A DNA stretch of 64,000 nt from Paenibacillus sp. MSJ-34 (GTDB taxonomy: Bacteria > Bacillota > Bacilli > Paenibacillales > Paenibacillaceae): positions 1 to 64,000 of the forward strand of contig NZ_JAHLPR010000031.1 in NCBI RefSeq assembly GCF_018918005.1, given 5' to 3'. Below are positions 8,686-18,197 of the stretch, one piece after another. Both the position numbers and the translations under genes were made by a program. The notes beneath the pieces are model-generated. The model made no database searches, was not told where the DNA came from, and saw only the letters and a program-made list of their open reading frames with translations. How positions within the stretch are numbered: the stretch's first letter is position 1; every line of letters starts with the position of its first letter.

Positions 8686-10020
8686 ATGAAAAAAACAGTC
8701 ACCGTTTACCCCGTAATCGTAGACCGTCTCATCAGCAATCCAGGCATCGGTTTTACGGCGGCGCCCGGATTAATGAACGAACTCGATGATGTATATGACA
8801 ATCGGGGAGTGAAGCAAGCAAAATATAAATTCACTAAAGATAGTAAAACCTACAATCATCCTGATTGTAAAGTATTTTTCTGCAGCGCGCGCTGGAAGGA
8901 CGTTGAGGTCGCGAAAGGCGTCTACAGGTGGGAAGTGTTGGAGGAGAAGTTGGACTACGCCAAATCGCTTGGCTGCACTGCGGTTGTACGCTGCTCGCCG
9001 TACGCATTAAGCGAAGACGACGATATTCCGCAATGGTTTCGCAAGGATTATCCGGATGAACCCGAGTTCCCTTTTTGGAGAATAGATCCGGGCACAACGC
9101 CGTACGTCGAATATTGGGCCGATTTTATTAGAGCGTTTGCCGAACGGTTCGACGGGCATCCGGTGATCAGCTCCGTCGATATGACGATCGTGGGAGCGTG
9201 GGGGGAAGGCGGCGGAACCGAATTTCTCGAGCCGGAACAAATCCGGCGGATTACGGACGCCTATTTGGACGGATTTAAACTCACGCCTTTGCAAGCGCTT
9301 TTGCATGACCCGATCTCGATCAAGATCATTACCGATCGCAAGGCCAAAGTAGGCTTCCGCGTAGACTGCCTGGGAGATATGGGCGGTTTTCACGGAGAGA
9401 AGTGGTCGCATATGACGGATTTCTATCCGCAAAATATTCAAAACTTTCAGATGGGTGACGCATGGAAAACCGCGCCGGTTCTATTTGAAGCTTGCTGGCA
9501 CATGAACGACTGGTATCTTCAAGGTTGGGACATTGATTATATCATTGAGGAATCGCTGAAATGGCATATTTCGTCCTTTAACAACAAAGGAACGATCGTA
9601 CCGGAACCGTGGAAAGAGAACATAGAACGATGGCTGAAGAAGATGGGATACCGCTTTGAGTTAAGGAAATTTACTTACGATGCCGAAGCGAAGGCAGGCG
9701 GGGAGTTGCGCGTTGAAGGCCTGTGGGCGAATGTAGGGGTCGCGCCGGTCTATAACCGCTATCCGCTTGTTGTCAGGCTTGCAGGAAACGATCATACTTA
9801 TACGCTTCCTAGTACGGAGGATATTAGGGGATGGTTGCCGGACCAAGATATCCTTTGGGCAGAAACGTTCACTCTTCCGGCTGAGATACGGGAAGGGGAG
9901 TACCGTCTGGAGATCGGGATCGAGACCGGCGTGAAAGAAGTCGGAAACGTGAAGCTTGCGATCGAAGGGTATCGGGACGGTTATTACCCGATGGGGAACA
10001 TCGCCGTTAAAGGGGGATGA
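8686..10020 (+). CDS. DUF4832-type TIM-barrel (glycosidase-like) protein
   Basis: A 444-residue protein without a signal peptide, so probably cytosolic. The N-terminal two thirds resemble the TIM barrel of GH42-like glycosidases: NPGIGF near the start, FCSARWKDVEVAKGVYRWE, SVDMTIVGAWGEGGGTEF with a glutamate at the place of a catalytic acid, and VLFEACWHM. The C-terminal about 110 residues (GELRVEGLWANVGVAPVYNR, then YRLEIGIETG) form the β-sandwich typical of DUF4832 proteins. Biochemical activity is unknown to me. The start at 8686 has TTAGGAG nine bases before it. First gene of a seven-gene operon with tight or overlapping junctions. Confidence 0.7.
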   Translation: MKKTVTVYPVIVDRLISNPGIGFTAAPGLMNELDDVYDNRGVKQAKYKFTKDSKTYNHPDCKVFFCSARWKDVEVAKGVYRWEVLEEKLDYAKSLGCTAVVRCSPYALSEDDDIPQWFRKDYPDEPEFPFWRIDPGTTPYVEYWADFIRAFAERFDGHPVISSVDMTIVGAWGEGGGTEFLEPEQIRRITDAYLDGFKLTPLQALLHDPISIKIITDRKAKVGFRVDCLGDMGGFHGEKWSHMTDFYPQNIQNFQMGDAWKTAPVLFEACWHMNDWYLQGWDIDYIIEESLKWHISSFNNKGTIVPEPWKENIERWLKKMGYRFELRKFTYDAEAKAGGELRVEGLWANVGVAPVYNRYPLVVRLAGNDHTYTLPSTEDIRGWLPDQDILWAETFTLPAEIREGEYRLEIGIETGVKEVGNVKLAIEGYRDGYYPMGNIAVKGG

Positions 10021-11339
10021 GAACGAAAATGAAGGCGCGGTTGAATTACAAGGAATACATTGCCTATTGCGGGTTCGATTTTGTGCCGGAAGGACTCGAA
10101 GAAAAGTATCGGAGCTATGAGTCGGATGGCAGAACCGAACTGATTCCGCGCGATTTTCTGGCCGGTCTGTTCGCCCGGTATCAAATCCCTGAAGATACGC
10201 AGCAACGGCTCGTTCGTGGGATCGAGGCCATAGAGAAAGATACGGTATTATTTCATTTTACGGCATTTTTAGTGGAAGATATGTGTTCCGCGCGCAATCG
10301 GTGCGATGAAGATTTCTATACGAATATGACCCCGGCTTGCATGAAGGAGAATGGGGAGCTATATTCCTTCCTGTTGCTTCTCGCCTGCATTGTCCCATCC
10401 ATGAACTTGTTGGAAAAGCGGGGCGTTCCCAAGAAGTATTACGAGGACATTCCGCATCCGTTTTTGAAAGCGCAATTCGAACGGCTCGTTCATCACGGCG
10501 ATCCTAAAGTCCGTGATTTCCCGTGGGTCATGAATTTTTATACATGCTCGATTTTTTTGTTAGACCGATTTCTCTTTATCCCGTGCCGTCTCGAAGACGA
10601 TTTCACGATGTTCCGTCACAAGAAGACGCAAGAAGTGATTGCGCTGGGGCATGCCGGGGAAGATTTTCGCAGCGATGGGCAGAGGAATGGAATCAATGGC
10701 GTTTATGACGCCGGGGGCCTCTTCAAGACAATATGGAAGGAAGACGCCCGCCGCATCGTTGCGCATCGGATGAATCCAATGGGATTTGTGGAGCGGGAGA
10801 CGGTTTCCATTGACAAGGAAGAATGGGAAGCGGTGCTGAAGCCGGGGGATTGCCTCTTGGCGCTGCACATTCCATCGGGTCCCGGCTATACTCCGGACAG
10901 GTTGAGAACTTCAATGGCGATGGCCGTTGAATTTTATACTACGTACTTTCCCGAGCTAGCCGTGAAGGGGTTCTGGAGCCGAAGCTGGCTGTTCGATCCA
11001 AGGCTTTCCTTGGTATTGGATCAAGAGAGCAACATCGTACGGGTGCAAAGGCAAGTTTACAATTATCCGACGTTCGAAGGAGACGGCATGCTGCGTTATG
11101 AGCTGTTCGGCGGCTGGGACGCCGATCCTGTCGGCAAGTCCGGCGAATATACGACTTCATTGCAAAAAGCGGCGGCGGAATATATGAAGACGGGCGCGCG
11201 GTTTAATACGATAAGCATGATTGTGTTGAAAGAAGAGGTTGGGAAAATAGGAAGCATGCCTTATATTACAGCCGCCGATATCGAGAAATTCGGGCTCATC
11301 GTTGACAGCCATATGCATGGGAGGAAGCCGAATGTGTAA
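10017..11339 (+). CDS. acyltransferase-domain protein (NAT_N / GNAT-like C-terminal type)
   Basis: A 440-residue protein. The C-terminal half matches, from memory, the GNAT-like C-terminal domain of two-domain acyltransferase proteins: LALHIPSGPGYTPDRL, then FYTTYFPELAVKGFWSRSWL, FDPRLSLVLDQESNIVRVQR. The N-terminal half (LNYKEYIAYCGFDFVPEGLE) would be the matching N-acyltransferase N-terminal domain. The substrate is unknown; next to DUF4832 proteins and a sugar transporter it may acylate or deacylate a carbohydrate, which is inference. The ATG at 10017 overlaps the upstream TGA (ATGA), suggesting translational coupling; ATG 10029 is an alternative. Eight bases of overlap with the next gene. 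Confidence 0.6.
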   Translation: MRTKMKARLNYKEYIAYCGFDFVPEGLEEKYRSYESDGRTELIPRDFLAGLFARYQIPEDTQQRLVRGIEAIEKDTVLFHFTAFLVEDMCSARNRCDEDFYTNMTPACMKENGELYSFLLLLACIVPSMNLLEKRGVPKKYYEDIPHPFLKAQFERLVHHGDPKVRDFPWVMNFYTCSIFLLDRFLFIPCRLEDDFTMFRHKKTQEVIALGHAGEDFRSDGQRNGINGVYDAGGLFKTIWKEDARRIVAHRMNPMGFVERETVSIDKEEWEAVLKPGDCLLALHIPSGPGYTPDRLRTSMAMAVEFYTTYFPELAVKGFWSRSWLFDPRLSLVLDQESNIVRVQRQVYNYPTFEGDGMLRYELFGGWDADPVGKSGEYTTSLQKAAAEYMKTGARFNTISMIVLKEEVGKIGSMPYITAADIEKFGLIVDSHMHGRKPNV

Positions 11340-12429
11340 ATGTCAATATTCATTGGAGCGCTATGAGAAGTATAAAACGGTCAAAATCCGGCCCAGACCG
11401 TTGCCGAGGACGCCGGACAATAGCGGAAACGGGAAGTTGGAGTACATCTCATTTGCGTGGAAAGACCTGGAGGCAAGTCGGGGAGAATACACGCTCGAAC
11501 AGATTGGGAAATCGCTGGACAACGCGAGGAATCCAATCCTTATCCTCAGTCCGGAACCGCCTTCATGGGTGAAAGATCGCGCGGAAGACTATTTTGCCTC
11601 CTTCGTAAGGAAGATCGGGAGCTATATCGGTACGGACGGTCGGCTTGCGGGCGTTGTGATCTCGACTCTGGCCGACAGCAAAGAGGAATGGAATGCATAC
11701 ATGGATTCGTTTGAAACCGTGCCTGTTCTTGCCGATCTGCATCATGGCAGACTGATCCGCTATTTGCAAGAACAGAACCGGGAATTCGGTCTGTTGGTAC
11801 GTTGCGGCGAGAACAATTGGATCGATTGCTGCGAGGCATTTGCGCGGCAAAACTTGCAGCATATATGGAAAACCCAACCTGTCGTTCTTCATATCACCGA
11901 TCAACATTGCGGCCCTCATATTCGACGCGAGGCGCAGCGCTGGCATGCATGCCTGTCTAATCAGGATATCGGCCTTGGATATGATCTAGAGTTGCGAAGA
12001 TTGACTTTCCCGGAAACGGTTTCAAGCGGGGGAAGCTTGCCGCTTCGTTTCTGGTTTGTGAACGCGGGGAGTTCGAGGATCTATAAGGAATTCGATCTAT
12101 CGCTCTTGCTAAAGCAAGGGGACCTATCCTATGAGATCCCTATCCATGCGGCTTCGCATTCATGGTTAACCGGCGATCTCGTCCATAACGAGATCGTACC
12201 GTTGCCGGATATGCAGCCTGGAACGTATACGGTAAGTCTGGGGCTATTTTTCAAAGATCGCTCTTATATCCGGCTTGCCATACAAGGGGAAGAAGCGGGC
12301 GGATATTATGAGCTGGGTACTGTGCAGGTGGAAACGACAGGCGAGGATCCGTTCTCGAATATTTGGGATACCTACTATCCGGAAGGATACTATCCATTGG
12401 AAGATCCTCAAGTTCCGGAACAAGATTAG
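11332..12429 (+). CDS. second DUF4832-like protein with degenerate barrel
   Basis: A 365-residue protein related to the operon's first gene but reduced. FAWKDLEASRGEYTLEQI corresponds to the RWKDVEVAKGVYRWE segment, and LRRLTFPETVSSGGSLPLRF plus the end YYELGTVQV correspond to its C-terminal β-sandwich. The barrel segment that carries WGEGGG in the first protein here reads GVVISTLADSKEEWNAY, so the presumed catalytic glutamate region is not conserved. It may be a non-catalytic partner. The start at 11332 has GGAGGAAG in position and overlaps the previous gene by eight bases. It ends with a Pro/Tyr-rich tail (YYPEGYYPLEDPQVPEQD). Confidence 0.55.
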   Translation: MCKCQYSLERYEKYKTVKIRPRPLPRTPDNSGNGKLEYISFAWKDLEASRGEYTLEQIGKSLDNARNPILILSPEPPSWVKDRAEDYFASFVRKIGSYIGTDGRLAGVVISTLADSKEEWNAYMDSFETVPVLADLHHGRLIRYLQEQNREFGLLVRCGENNWIDCCEAFARQNLQHIWKTQPVVLHITDQHCGPHIRREAQRWHACLSNQDIGLGYDLELRRLTFPETVSSGGSLPLRFWFVNAGSSRIYKEFDLSLLLKQGDLSYEIPIHAASHSWLTGDLVHNEIVPLPDMQPGTYTVSLGLFFKDRSYIRLAIQGEEAGGYYELGTVQVETTGEDPFSNIWDTYYPEGYYPLEDPQVPEQD

Positions 12430-12474
12430 AGACATTAGAGCAGGACAACAAATCGCACCTGGAGGGGAATTGAC

Positions 12475-13740
12475 TTGAAACTAGCATTAATCGGCGCAGG
12501 GCAAAGAGGCATGATTTACTCGCAATACGCTCGCGAAAGAGCTGACATCGTTGCGATCGTCGAACCCGACGACGGGAGAAGAGAAGCCGCGGCAGACGCT
12601 TTTCAGATTCCTTTGAACAACCGGTTCAAAACAGTGGAGGAATTTTACCGTTTGGGCAAAATCTGCGACGCTGTCATCATCGCTTCGATGGACAGAGATC
12701 ATTATGCGCAAACGATGGAAGCCCTTGAACTGGGGTATGACATTCTTCTGGAAAAACCTATATCTCCGAGTCCGGAAGAATGTTTGCGAATTCAACAGAA
12801 AGCGAATGAAAAAGGCCGAAAAGTCATCGTATGCCATGTGCTTCGGTATACCAATTTCTTTGCTGAAATCAAAAAAATAATAGACAGCAACGAACTGGGA
12901 AGGATCGTTACGATTCAGCACAATGAGAATATCGGCAATTATCATATGGCGCATTCGTTCGTCAGAGGGAATTGGAGAAGAAGCGATTTGGCCAGCCCGC
13001 TCATGATGCAGAAATCATGCCATGACATGGATATTCTGGCCTGGCTCGCGAACAGCGAAGCGAAGCGCATCTCTTCTTACGGCGACTTGACCTTCTTCAG
13101 AGAAGAGAATGCGCCGGCGAATAGTTCGGACCGGTGTTTGACTTGCCAAGCTGCCGCCGATTGCCGGTTCGATGCGCGGAAAGCCTATCTGCCGGTAAGA
13201 GGACAATGGCCGGCTACAACCGTTGCGAGCGACCAATCGGAAGAGGGATTGTTGAAAGCGTTGGAAACGAGCCCTTACGGTCGCTGCGTATTTCGATCCG
13301 ACAACGACGTATGCGACCATCAAGTATCCATCATCGAATTTAAAAACGGCGTGAAGGTGACTTTCAATTTAAGCGGATTTACGAATCATATGAACCGCAC
13401 CATCAAAATTATGTGCGAGCACGGGGAAATTAGAGGCAACGATAGTTTAAATGTCATTGAAGTAACCAAGTTCGCTTCCAATATGGTTGACAGCGTGGAA
13501 CAACGAATTATTCATCCGGCTGCCGTATCCGGCGGACATAACGGCGGAGATGCGGGATTGATGGAGGATTTCCTCCACTTGATGGAAACGGACGACAACG
13601 ATAGCCGATCCTCCATCGACAGATCCGTGGAAAGCCATATTATGGCTTATGCGGCCGAGCAGGCGAGAATCGCAGGCACCGTAATCGATATCGATCAATT
13701 AAAAGAACAACTGCGAGAACACATCAAAGCAACCGCTTAA
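12475..13740 (+). CDS. Gfo/Idh/MocA-family oxidoreductase
   Basis: The 421-residue NAD(P)-dependent dehydrogenase has an N-terminal Rossmann fold (LALIGAGQRGMIY) and the family EKP motif at 93-95 (LLEKPISPSPEEC), followed by a C-terminal α/β domain with KSCHDMDILAW. Such enzymes oxidise or epimerise sugars and cyclitols. An unusual Cys group C221-x2-C224-x5-C230 (CLTCQAAADC) and YGRCVFRSDNDVC suggest a metal-binding insert, shared with the paralogue at 31.1-32.4 kb. Translation starts at TTG 12475, seven bases after GGAGGGG. It is probably the metabolic enzyme of the operon acting on the sugar taken up by the downstream transporter (inference). Confidence 0.85.
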   Translation: MKLALIGAGQRGMIYSQYARERADIVAIVEPDDGRREAAADAFQIPLNNRFKTVEEFYRLGKICDAVIIASMDRDHYAQTMEALELGYDILLEKPISPSPEECLRIQQKANEKGRKVIVCHVLRYTNFFAEIKKIIDSNELGRIVTIQHNENIGNYHMAHSFVRGNWRRSDLASPLMMQKSCHDMDILAWLANSEAKRISSYGDLTFFREENAPANSSDRCLTCQAAADCRFDARKAYLPVRGQWPATTVASDQSEEGLLKALETSPYGRCVFRSDNDVCDHQVSIIEFKNGVKVTFNLSGFTNHMNRTIKIMCEHGEIRGNDSLNVIEVTKFASNMVDSVEQRIIHPAAVSGGHNGGDAGLMEDFLHLMETDDNDSRSSIDRSVESHIMAYAAEQARIAGTVIDIDQLKEQLREHIKATA

Positions 13741-13757
13741 TTTATTACGGAAAGGTA

Positions 13758-14723
13758 GTGGTACGGTTGAACTCGACTGTCAAAGACCTCCCTGCTCCAA
13801 CTGCTAAGAAGCCCAAGGGTTTTCTTCATGAAATCGCGAGAAATAAAATTTTGTATCTGATGTGCGTGCCCGGACTCATTATTTTAATTATGTTCAACTA
13901 TATCCCCTTCGCGGGGATATGGATGGCATTTACCGATTTTAACGTAGTAGACGGCATATTCGGAAGCAAATTTGTCGGACTGAATAACTTCAAATTCTTT
14001 TTCGCCGAAAACATGGGATGGAAAGTGACGTACAACACTTTAATTATTAACTTTTTCAGCATTATCTTCGGCATTCTCATCCCGGTAAGCATTGCTGTCT
14101 TATTAAACGAAATCAGGGTCGCCGCATTTAAAAAGATCACCCAGAGCATGATGTTCTTCCCTTACTTTTTGTCATGGGTCGTCGTAGGGGCGATTATTTA
14201 CGGCATCTTCTCGTCGGATATCGGCGTTCTCAATAATATGCTCAAGATGTTCGGGATGGAGCCGATCAGTTGGTATTCCGAACCCAAATATTGGAAATCG
14301 ATTATCATTTTGGCCAGCGTGTGGAAGTGGAGCGGTTATAACTCGATTATTTATATGGCCGCCATGGCGAATTTCGACAGCAGCTTGTATGAAGCGGCGA
14401 AGGTGGACGGAGCCAGCAAACTGCAGCGCATCATGTACTTGACGGTACCGATGTTGAAACCGACGATGATTGTGTTAACCTTGCTGAGCGTCGGGCGAAT
14501 CTTCTACGGCGACTTCGGCATGATCTACGGGATTGTCGGCAATAACCCGGTTCTAGGCGAGGCGGTAAGCGTTATCGACACCTACGTGTATTCGTCTATG
14601 CGTTCATTGGGCTTTTCCTATGCTACCGCGGTCGGATTGATGCAGTCCGTGATGGGATTGATTCTGGTTACCGCGGCCAATCGTACTGCCAAGAAATTAA
14701 ATGACGGGGAGGGTCTGTTTTAA
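13758..14723 (+). CDS. LplB-type sugar ABC transporter permease
   Basis: A 321-residue membrane protein with about six helices and the binding-protein-dependent permease signature YEAAKVDGASKLQRIMYLTV (EAA loop that docks the ATPase). It resembles LplB/YteP permeases importing oligosaccharides or polysaccharide fragments in Paenibacillus-type bacteria. The start is GTG 13758 or, with better ribosome-site spacing, TTG 13767. No ATPase gene lies in the operon, so a shared MsmX-type ATPase encoded elsewhere is likely. Confidence 0.88.
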   Translation: MVRLNSTVKDLPAPTAKKPKGFLHEIARNKILYLMCVPGLIILIMFNYIPFAGIWMAFTDFNVVDGIFGSKFVGLNNFKFFFAENMGWKVTYNTLIINFFSIIFGILIPVSIAVLLNEIRVAAFKKITQSMMFFPYFLSWVVVGAIIYGIFSSDIGVLNNMLKMFGMEPISWYSEPKYWKSIIILASVWKWSGYNSIIYMAAMANFDSSLYEAAKVDGASKLQRIMYLTVPMLKPTMIVLTLLSVGRIFYGDFGMIYGIVGNNPVLGEAVSVIDTYVYSSMRSLGFSYATAVGLMQSVMGLILVTAANRTAKKLNDGEGLF

Positions 14724-14725
14724 CG

Positions 14726-15619
14726 ATGGATCAAAATAAATCGCTCGGCGATAAATTGGTGACGGTGATTGCATACGTTTTTATCGGTTTTTTTGCTATC
14801 GCTTGCCTGTACCCTCTCTTGTTGACGGTCAGCGTGTCCTTTTCATCGGAACAGGTTATAGCCAAGAACGGGTATTCGATTCTTCCTCAGAGCCCGAGTT
14901 TGGACACCTATAAATATATTTTTATTCATAGCGGAACCAAAATTTTGCGCTCTTACGTTGTGACGATTTTTGTAACCGTTGTCGGGACATTAGGCGCCTT
15001 GTTGATCACAAGCATGATTGCGTTCGCCATCTCGATCAAAAAATTGAAATATCGCAACATCATCGCGTTTATCTGCAATTTTACGATTATTTTCTCGGCG
15101 GGCTTGATCCCTTGGTATATCGTTAGCGTGAATTATTACGGGTTGAAAAACAGTATGATGGCATTGATTTTGCCCGCCATATTCAGCGTCTGGAACATGT
15201 TTCTGATGCGCACCTACTTTTCAAGCATCTCCCCCGCGCTTTACGAAGCTGCGGAAATCGACGGAGCCAACTATTTTACGATTTTCTTCAAGGTAGCCCT
15301 GCCTTTAAGCACGACCCCGCTGTTTACGGTCGGTTTAATGTATGCGCTGCAATATTGGAACGACTGGTGGCATGCGCTGATCTTTATTAACAATCGGGAC
15401 TTATTCCCGTTGCAATATTATCTCTTCAACATATTGTCGAACGTCAATGCGATCAGTTCCGGCCGGATTCCCGCAGGCGCTGCGGGCAATCTCACGCTGC
15501 CGGCGGAAACGGTCAAGATGGCGGTTACCGTCATTACGATCGGACCGATCATTTTCCTGTATCCTTTCGTGCAAAGGTTCTTCGTTCACGGGATTATGGC
15601 CGGCGCAATCAAGGAATAA
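14726..15619 (+). CDS. YtcP-type carbohydrate ABC transporter permease
   Basis: The 297-residue second permease (six helices) has the EAA loop YEAAEIDGANYFTIFFKVAL. It begins two bases after the LplB-type gene and forms the heterodimeric channel with it. The end VQRFFVHGIMAGAIKE is typical of the YtcP group. It completes the membrane part of the importer whose binding protein is encoded next. Confidence 0.9.
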   Translation: MDQNKSLGDKLVTVIAYVFIGFFAIACLYPLLLTVSVSFSSEQVIAKNGYSILPQSPSLDTYKYIFIHSGTKILRSYVVTIFVTVVGTLGALLITSMIAFAISIKKLKYRNIIAFICNFTIIFSAGLIPWYIVSVNYYGLKNSMMALILPAIFSVWNMFLMRTYFSSISPALYEAAEIDGANYFTIFFKVALPLSTTPLFTVGLMYALQYWNDWWHALIFINNRDLFPLQYYLFNILSNVNAISSGRIPAGAAGNLTLPAETVKMAVTVITIGPIIFLYPFVQRFFVHGIMAGAIKE

Positions 15620-15690
15620 ACGGAATATGGCAATGCGCCTATTCAGGCCTTTGACATAGATAAAGAGATTCATAATGAGGAGGGTGTTCA

Positions 15691-17160
15691 ATGAAAACAA
15701 AAAAAAGGTTGACGATTGCATTGATTTTGCTGCTGCTGACGGTATCGATTCTGGCGGGCTGCGGAAAATCAGGCGAGGAAGGGTCGGGCAAAGGCGATTT
15801 GCAAACCCTTACCATCTTGTACCCTGGCGAGGAAAACGACCGTTTCAGAGAATTTCTCGATAACGAATTTGCCGAGAAGATGGCTGCCGATCTTGGATTA
15901 AAGGTGAATGTGACCTTTGTGCCATGGTCCCAATATTGGGAGCAGAAAGATATCGTACTCGCCGCGAGCGAACCGATCGACTTGTATTGGGACGGTCTTC
16001 CCGATCTGGCCGCGATCGTGAACAAGAAACAAGCGATGCCTTTGGACGATTTAATTCAACAATACGGTCAGGATATGCTGAAAGTATTGCCGATGGAACA
16101 TTTGAATGGGGCCATGATCGACGGCAAAATCTATGGCATTCCTTCCTCGTACGCACCGTCTTCCGCTATGTATCAGCTTGTGAATGTGCGCCAAGACATT
16201 CTGGAAGCCGTCGGTATGACGGACTTGAACACGCCGGACGATTTGAAGGAGTTCGCCGTCAAAGCAGCCGAGAAGTTTCCTGAAATGAAAGGACCGGCAG
16301 ATGTTATCTTTAAACCGTTAACGAGATATTTTGCCGACGAACAGTATAGCTGGATTGCAGTGGAGGATTTAGTCGTTTTTGGAGAAGAAAGCAAGAAAGC
16401 TTACAGTTATTATGAAACAAAGGCGTTCCAGGAAGTAGCCAAATTCAACCGGAGCATGTATAAAGACAAATTGTACACCGAGGATCTGACCATTAAATAC
16501 AATGAAAGAGACACCAGAATGCAAACAGGCTTATACCTTTGGGTTGAAGGATCTTTAGGCAAGGAAATGGAAACGATCGAGAGCGTAAGAGCAAATGCGC
16601 CGCAAGCGAAACTGCAAACCTATCTGCTGGCGGAAGACAAGCCGCGTTATGTCAACTCGACAGGGGGAGAAGTGCTCGGCATACCGATGACGGCGCCGAA
16701 CCCGGAAGGCGCGATGAAGTTTATTAACTGGATTTATAAATCTCAGGAGAATTATTTGTTTGCGCTGTATGGCGTGGAAGGCAAAGATTACGAGATTGTA
16801 GACGGAAGAATCAAAAAGCTCGTTCCTGACGAATTCTTCTACGAATGGATGTTTAGAAATCAGAACTATCAACTGTTCGCGCCGGACGTAGATCAAGAAG
16901 CGATCGATAAATATAAAAGCTGGGACGAGAAAGCGATTATCTCCGATTCCTTGGGTTTCCGTTTCAACAATGAGAACGTGAAGGATGTCGAAAACGCGCT
17001 TAAACAAGTCGTAGGCCAAGAAATCGCGGCATTGCGATCCGGTTTTGTAGATTTTGATACGGAGTATCCGAAGGCGATCAAGAAATTGAAAGCGGCAGGT
17101 ATTGACAAATATGTAGCTGAAGTACAGCGTCAATTAGATGAATTTTTAGCTAAAAAATAA
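15691..17160 (+). CDS. extracellular solute-binding lipoprotein of sugar ABC transporter
   Basis: A 489-residue family 1 solute-binding protein. A lysine-rich start, hydrophobic helix and lipobox ILAGCG (Cys about residue 24) make it a membrane-anchored lipoprotein on the outer face of the cytoplasmic membrane. The mature part has the type II binding-protein layout (LTILYPGEENDRFREFLDNE, DLYWDGLPDLAAIV). It should deliver an oligosaccharide to the two upstream permeases. It ends the operon before a terminator. The ligand cannot be read from the sequence. Confidence 0.9.
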   Translation: MKTKKRLTIALILLLLTVSILAGCGKSGEEGSGKGDLQTLTILYPGEENDRFREFLDNEFAEKMAADLGLKVNVTFVPWSQYWEQKDIVLAASEPIDLYWDGLPDLAAIVNKKQAMPLDDLIQQYGQDMLKVLPMEHLNGAMIDGKIYGIPSSYAPSSAMYQLVNVRQDILEAVGMTDLNTPDDLKEFAVKAAEKFPEMKGPADVIFKPLTRYFADEQYSWIAVEDLVVFGEESKKAYSYYETKAFQEVAKFNRSMYKDKLYTEDLTIKYNERDTRMQTGLYLWVEGSLGKEMETIESVRANAPQAKLQTYLLAEDKPRYVNSTGGEVLGIPMTAPNPEGAMKFINWIYKSQENYLFALYGVEGKDYEIVDGRIKKLVPDEFFYEWMFRNQNYQLFAPDVDQEAIDKYKSWDEKAIISDSLGFRFNNENVKDVENALKQVVGQEIAALRSGFVDFDTEYPKAIKKLKAAGIDKYVAEVQRQLDEFLAKK

Positions 17161-17171
17161 GGATAAACTTT

Positions 17172-17203
17172 GACTGTCGGGGAATCATTCCCGGCAGTCT
17201 TTC
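17172..17203 (+). terminator. intrinsic terminator of the DUF4832/ABC operon
   Basis: GACTGTCGGG (17172-17181) pairs with CCCGGCAGTC (17190-17199), with one G·T pair, followed by a short T-rich tail. Confidence 0.75.
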
Positions 17204-17342
17204 GGTTTGAACGGAAATAAACCGCTGGAATTCCCCCGATTGCAGACCGCGCGTCCCGCCCTGGGACGCAACATCATACAAGAATCCCCCCTAATCTTTG
17301 TACTATAATAAGAGCAGATTGACCGAGAGAAGGTGCAAAGAT

Positions 17343-18197
17343 TTGTCTTATGAAGTTCGTGAAATTCGCTACGATCCGGATATCGGAATTGAAGCGTATC
17401 GTTTTCAAGGCATTATGCAGAAGTTTCCCAATCATTTTCACGACTATTATGTGTTGGGCTTTATCGAGCAAGGGAAACGCCATCTAATATGCAACAACGA
17501 ATCGTACGTTATTAACAGCGGCGACGTTGTCATTTTCAATCCTCATGATCCGCACGCTTGCGAACAAATCGACGGGAAGACGCTGGATTATCGTTGCCTT
17601 AATGTCAAGCCGGATGTCATGCGCAGATATGCGCTCGAAATTACGGGAGCGGAGAAATTGCCGCGGTTTGCCCCGACGGTTCTCTATCAAAGCGAGTTGG
17701 CTGGCATCCTTCGCGATTTGCATCGCATGATTGCGAACGAACAACCCGATTTTCAGAAGGAAGAACTGCTATTGCTGCTGATCGAGCAATTGTTGGTCGA
17801 TTACTCGGACGCGGAAGCCTTCGATTCCTTCCGGGAGCCTCGTCCCGAAATTAGAACGGTTTGCGATTATTTAGAAGCGCATTACCCCGAGAACATTAAG
17901 CTTGACCGGTTAAGCGAACTAACGGGACTCAGCAAGTATCATCTGTTGCGTTCCTTCACGAGACAAACAGGAATCTCCCCTTACAGTTACCTGAGCACAA
18001 TCCGGATTAACAATGCCAAGAAATTGCTGGAATCGGGCATATCGCCCGGGGAAGCGGCCTTCCGCTGCGGCTTTAGCGACCAAAGCCATTTCACGAATTT
18101 TTTCAAGAAACTGATCGGCCTGACTCCCAAACAATATAGCAGGGGATTCGCGAGCGGCCAAGAGGCGGGAAGGTTGGCGCATCATGACAACAGATAA
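17343..18197 (+). CDS. AraC-family transcriptional regulator
   Basis: The 284-residue protein has an N-terminal cupin-like effector domain ([40 protein letters not shown]) and a C-terminal AraC double helix-turn-helix ([19 protein letters not shown], then [20 protein letters not shown]). TTG 17343 is chosen because GAGAGAAGGTG lies seven bases upstream and conserved sequence begins there; the region before it contains a perfect TATAAT (17302-17307). The 14-base overlap with the EamA gene indicates co-transcription, so the exporter may be part of its regulon. Confidence 0.85.
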   Translation: MSYEVREIRYDPDIGIEAYRFQGIMQKFPNHFHDYYVLGFIEQGKRHLICNNESYVINSGDVVIFNPHDPHACEQIDGKTLDYRCLNVKPDVMRRYALEITGAEKLPRFAPTVLYQSELAGILRDLHRMIANEQPDFQKEELLLLLIEQLLVDYSDAEAFDSFREPRPEIRTVCDYLEAHYPENIKLDRLSELTGLSKYHLLRSFTRQTGISPYSYLSTIRINNAKKLLESGISPGEAAFRCGFSDQSHFTNFFKKLIGLTPKQYSRGFASGQEAGRLAHHDNR

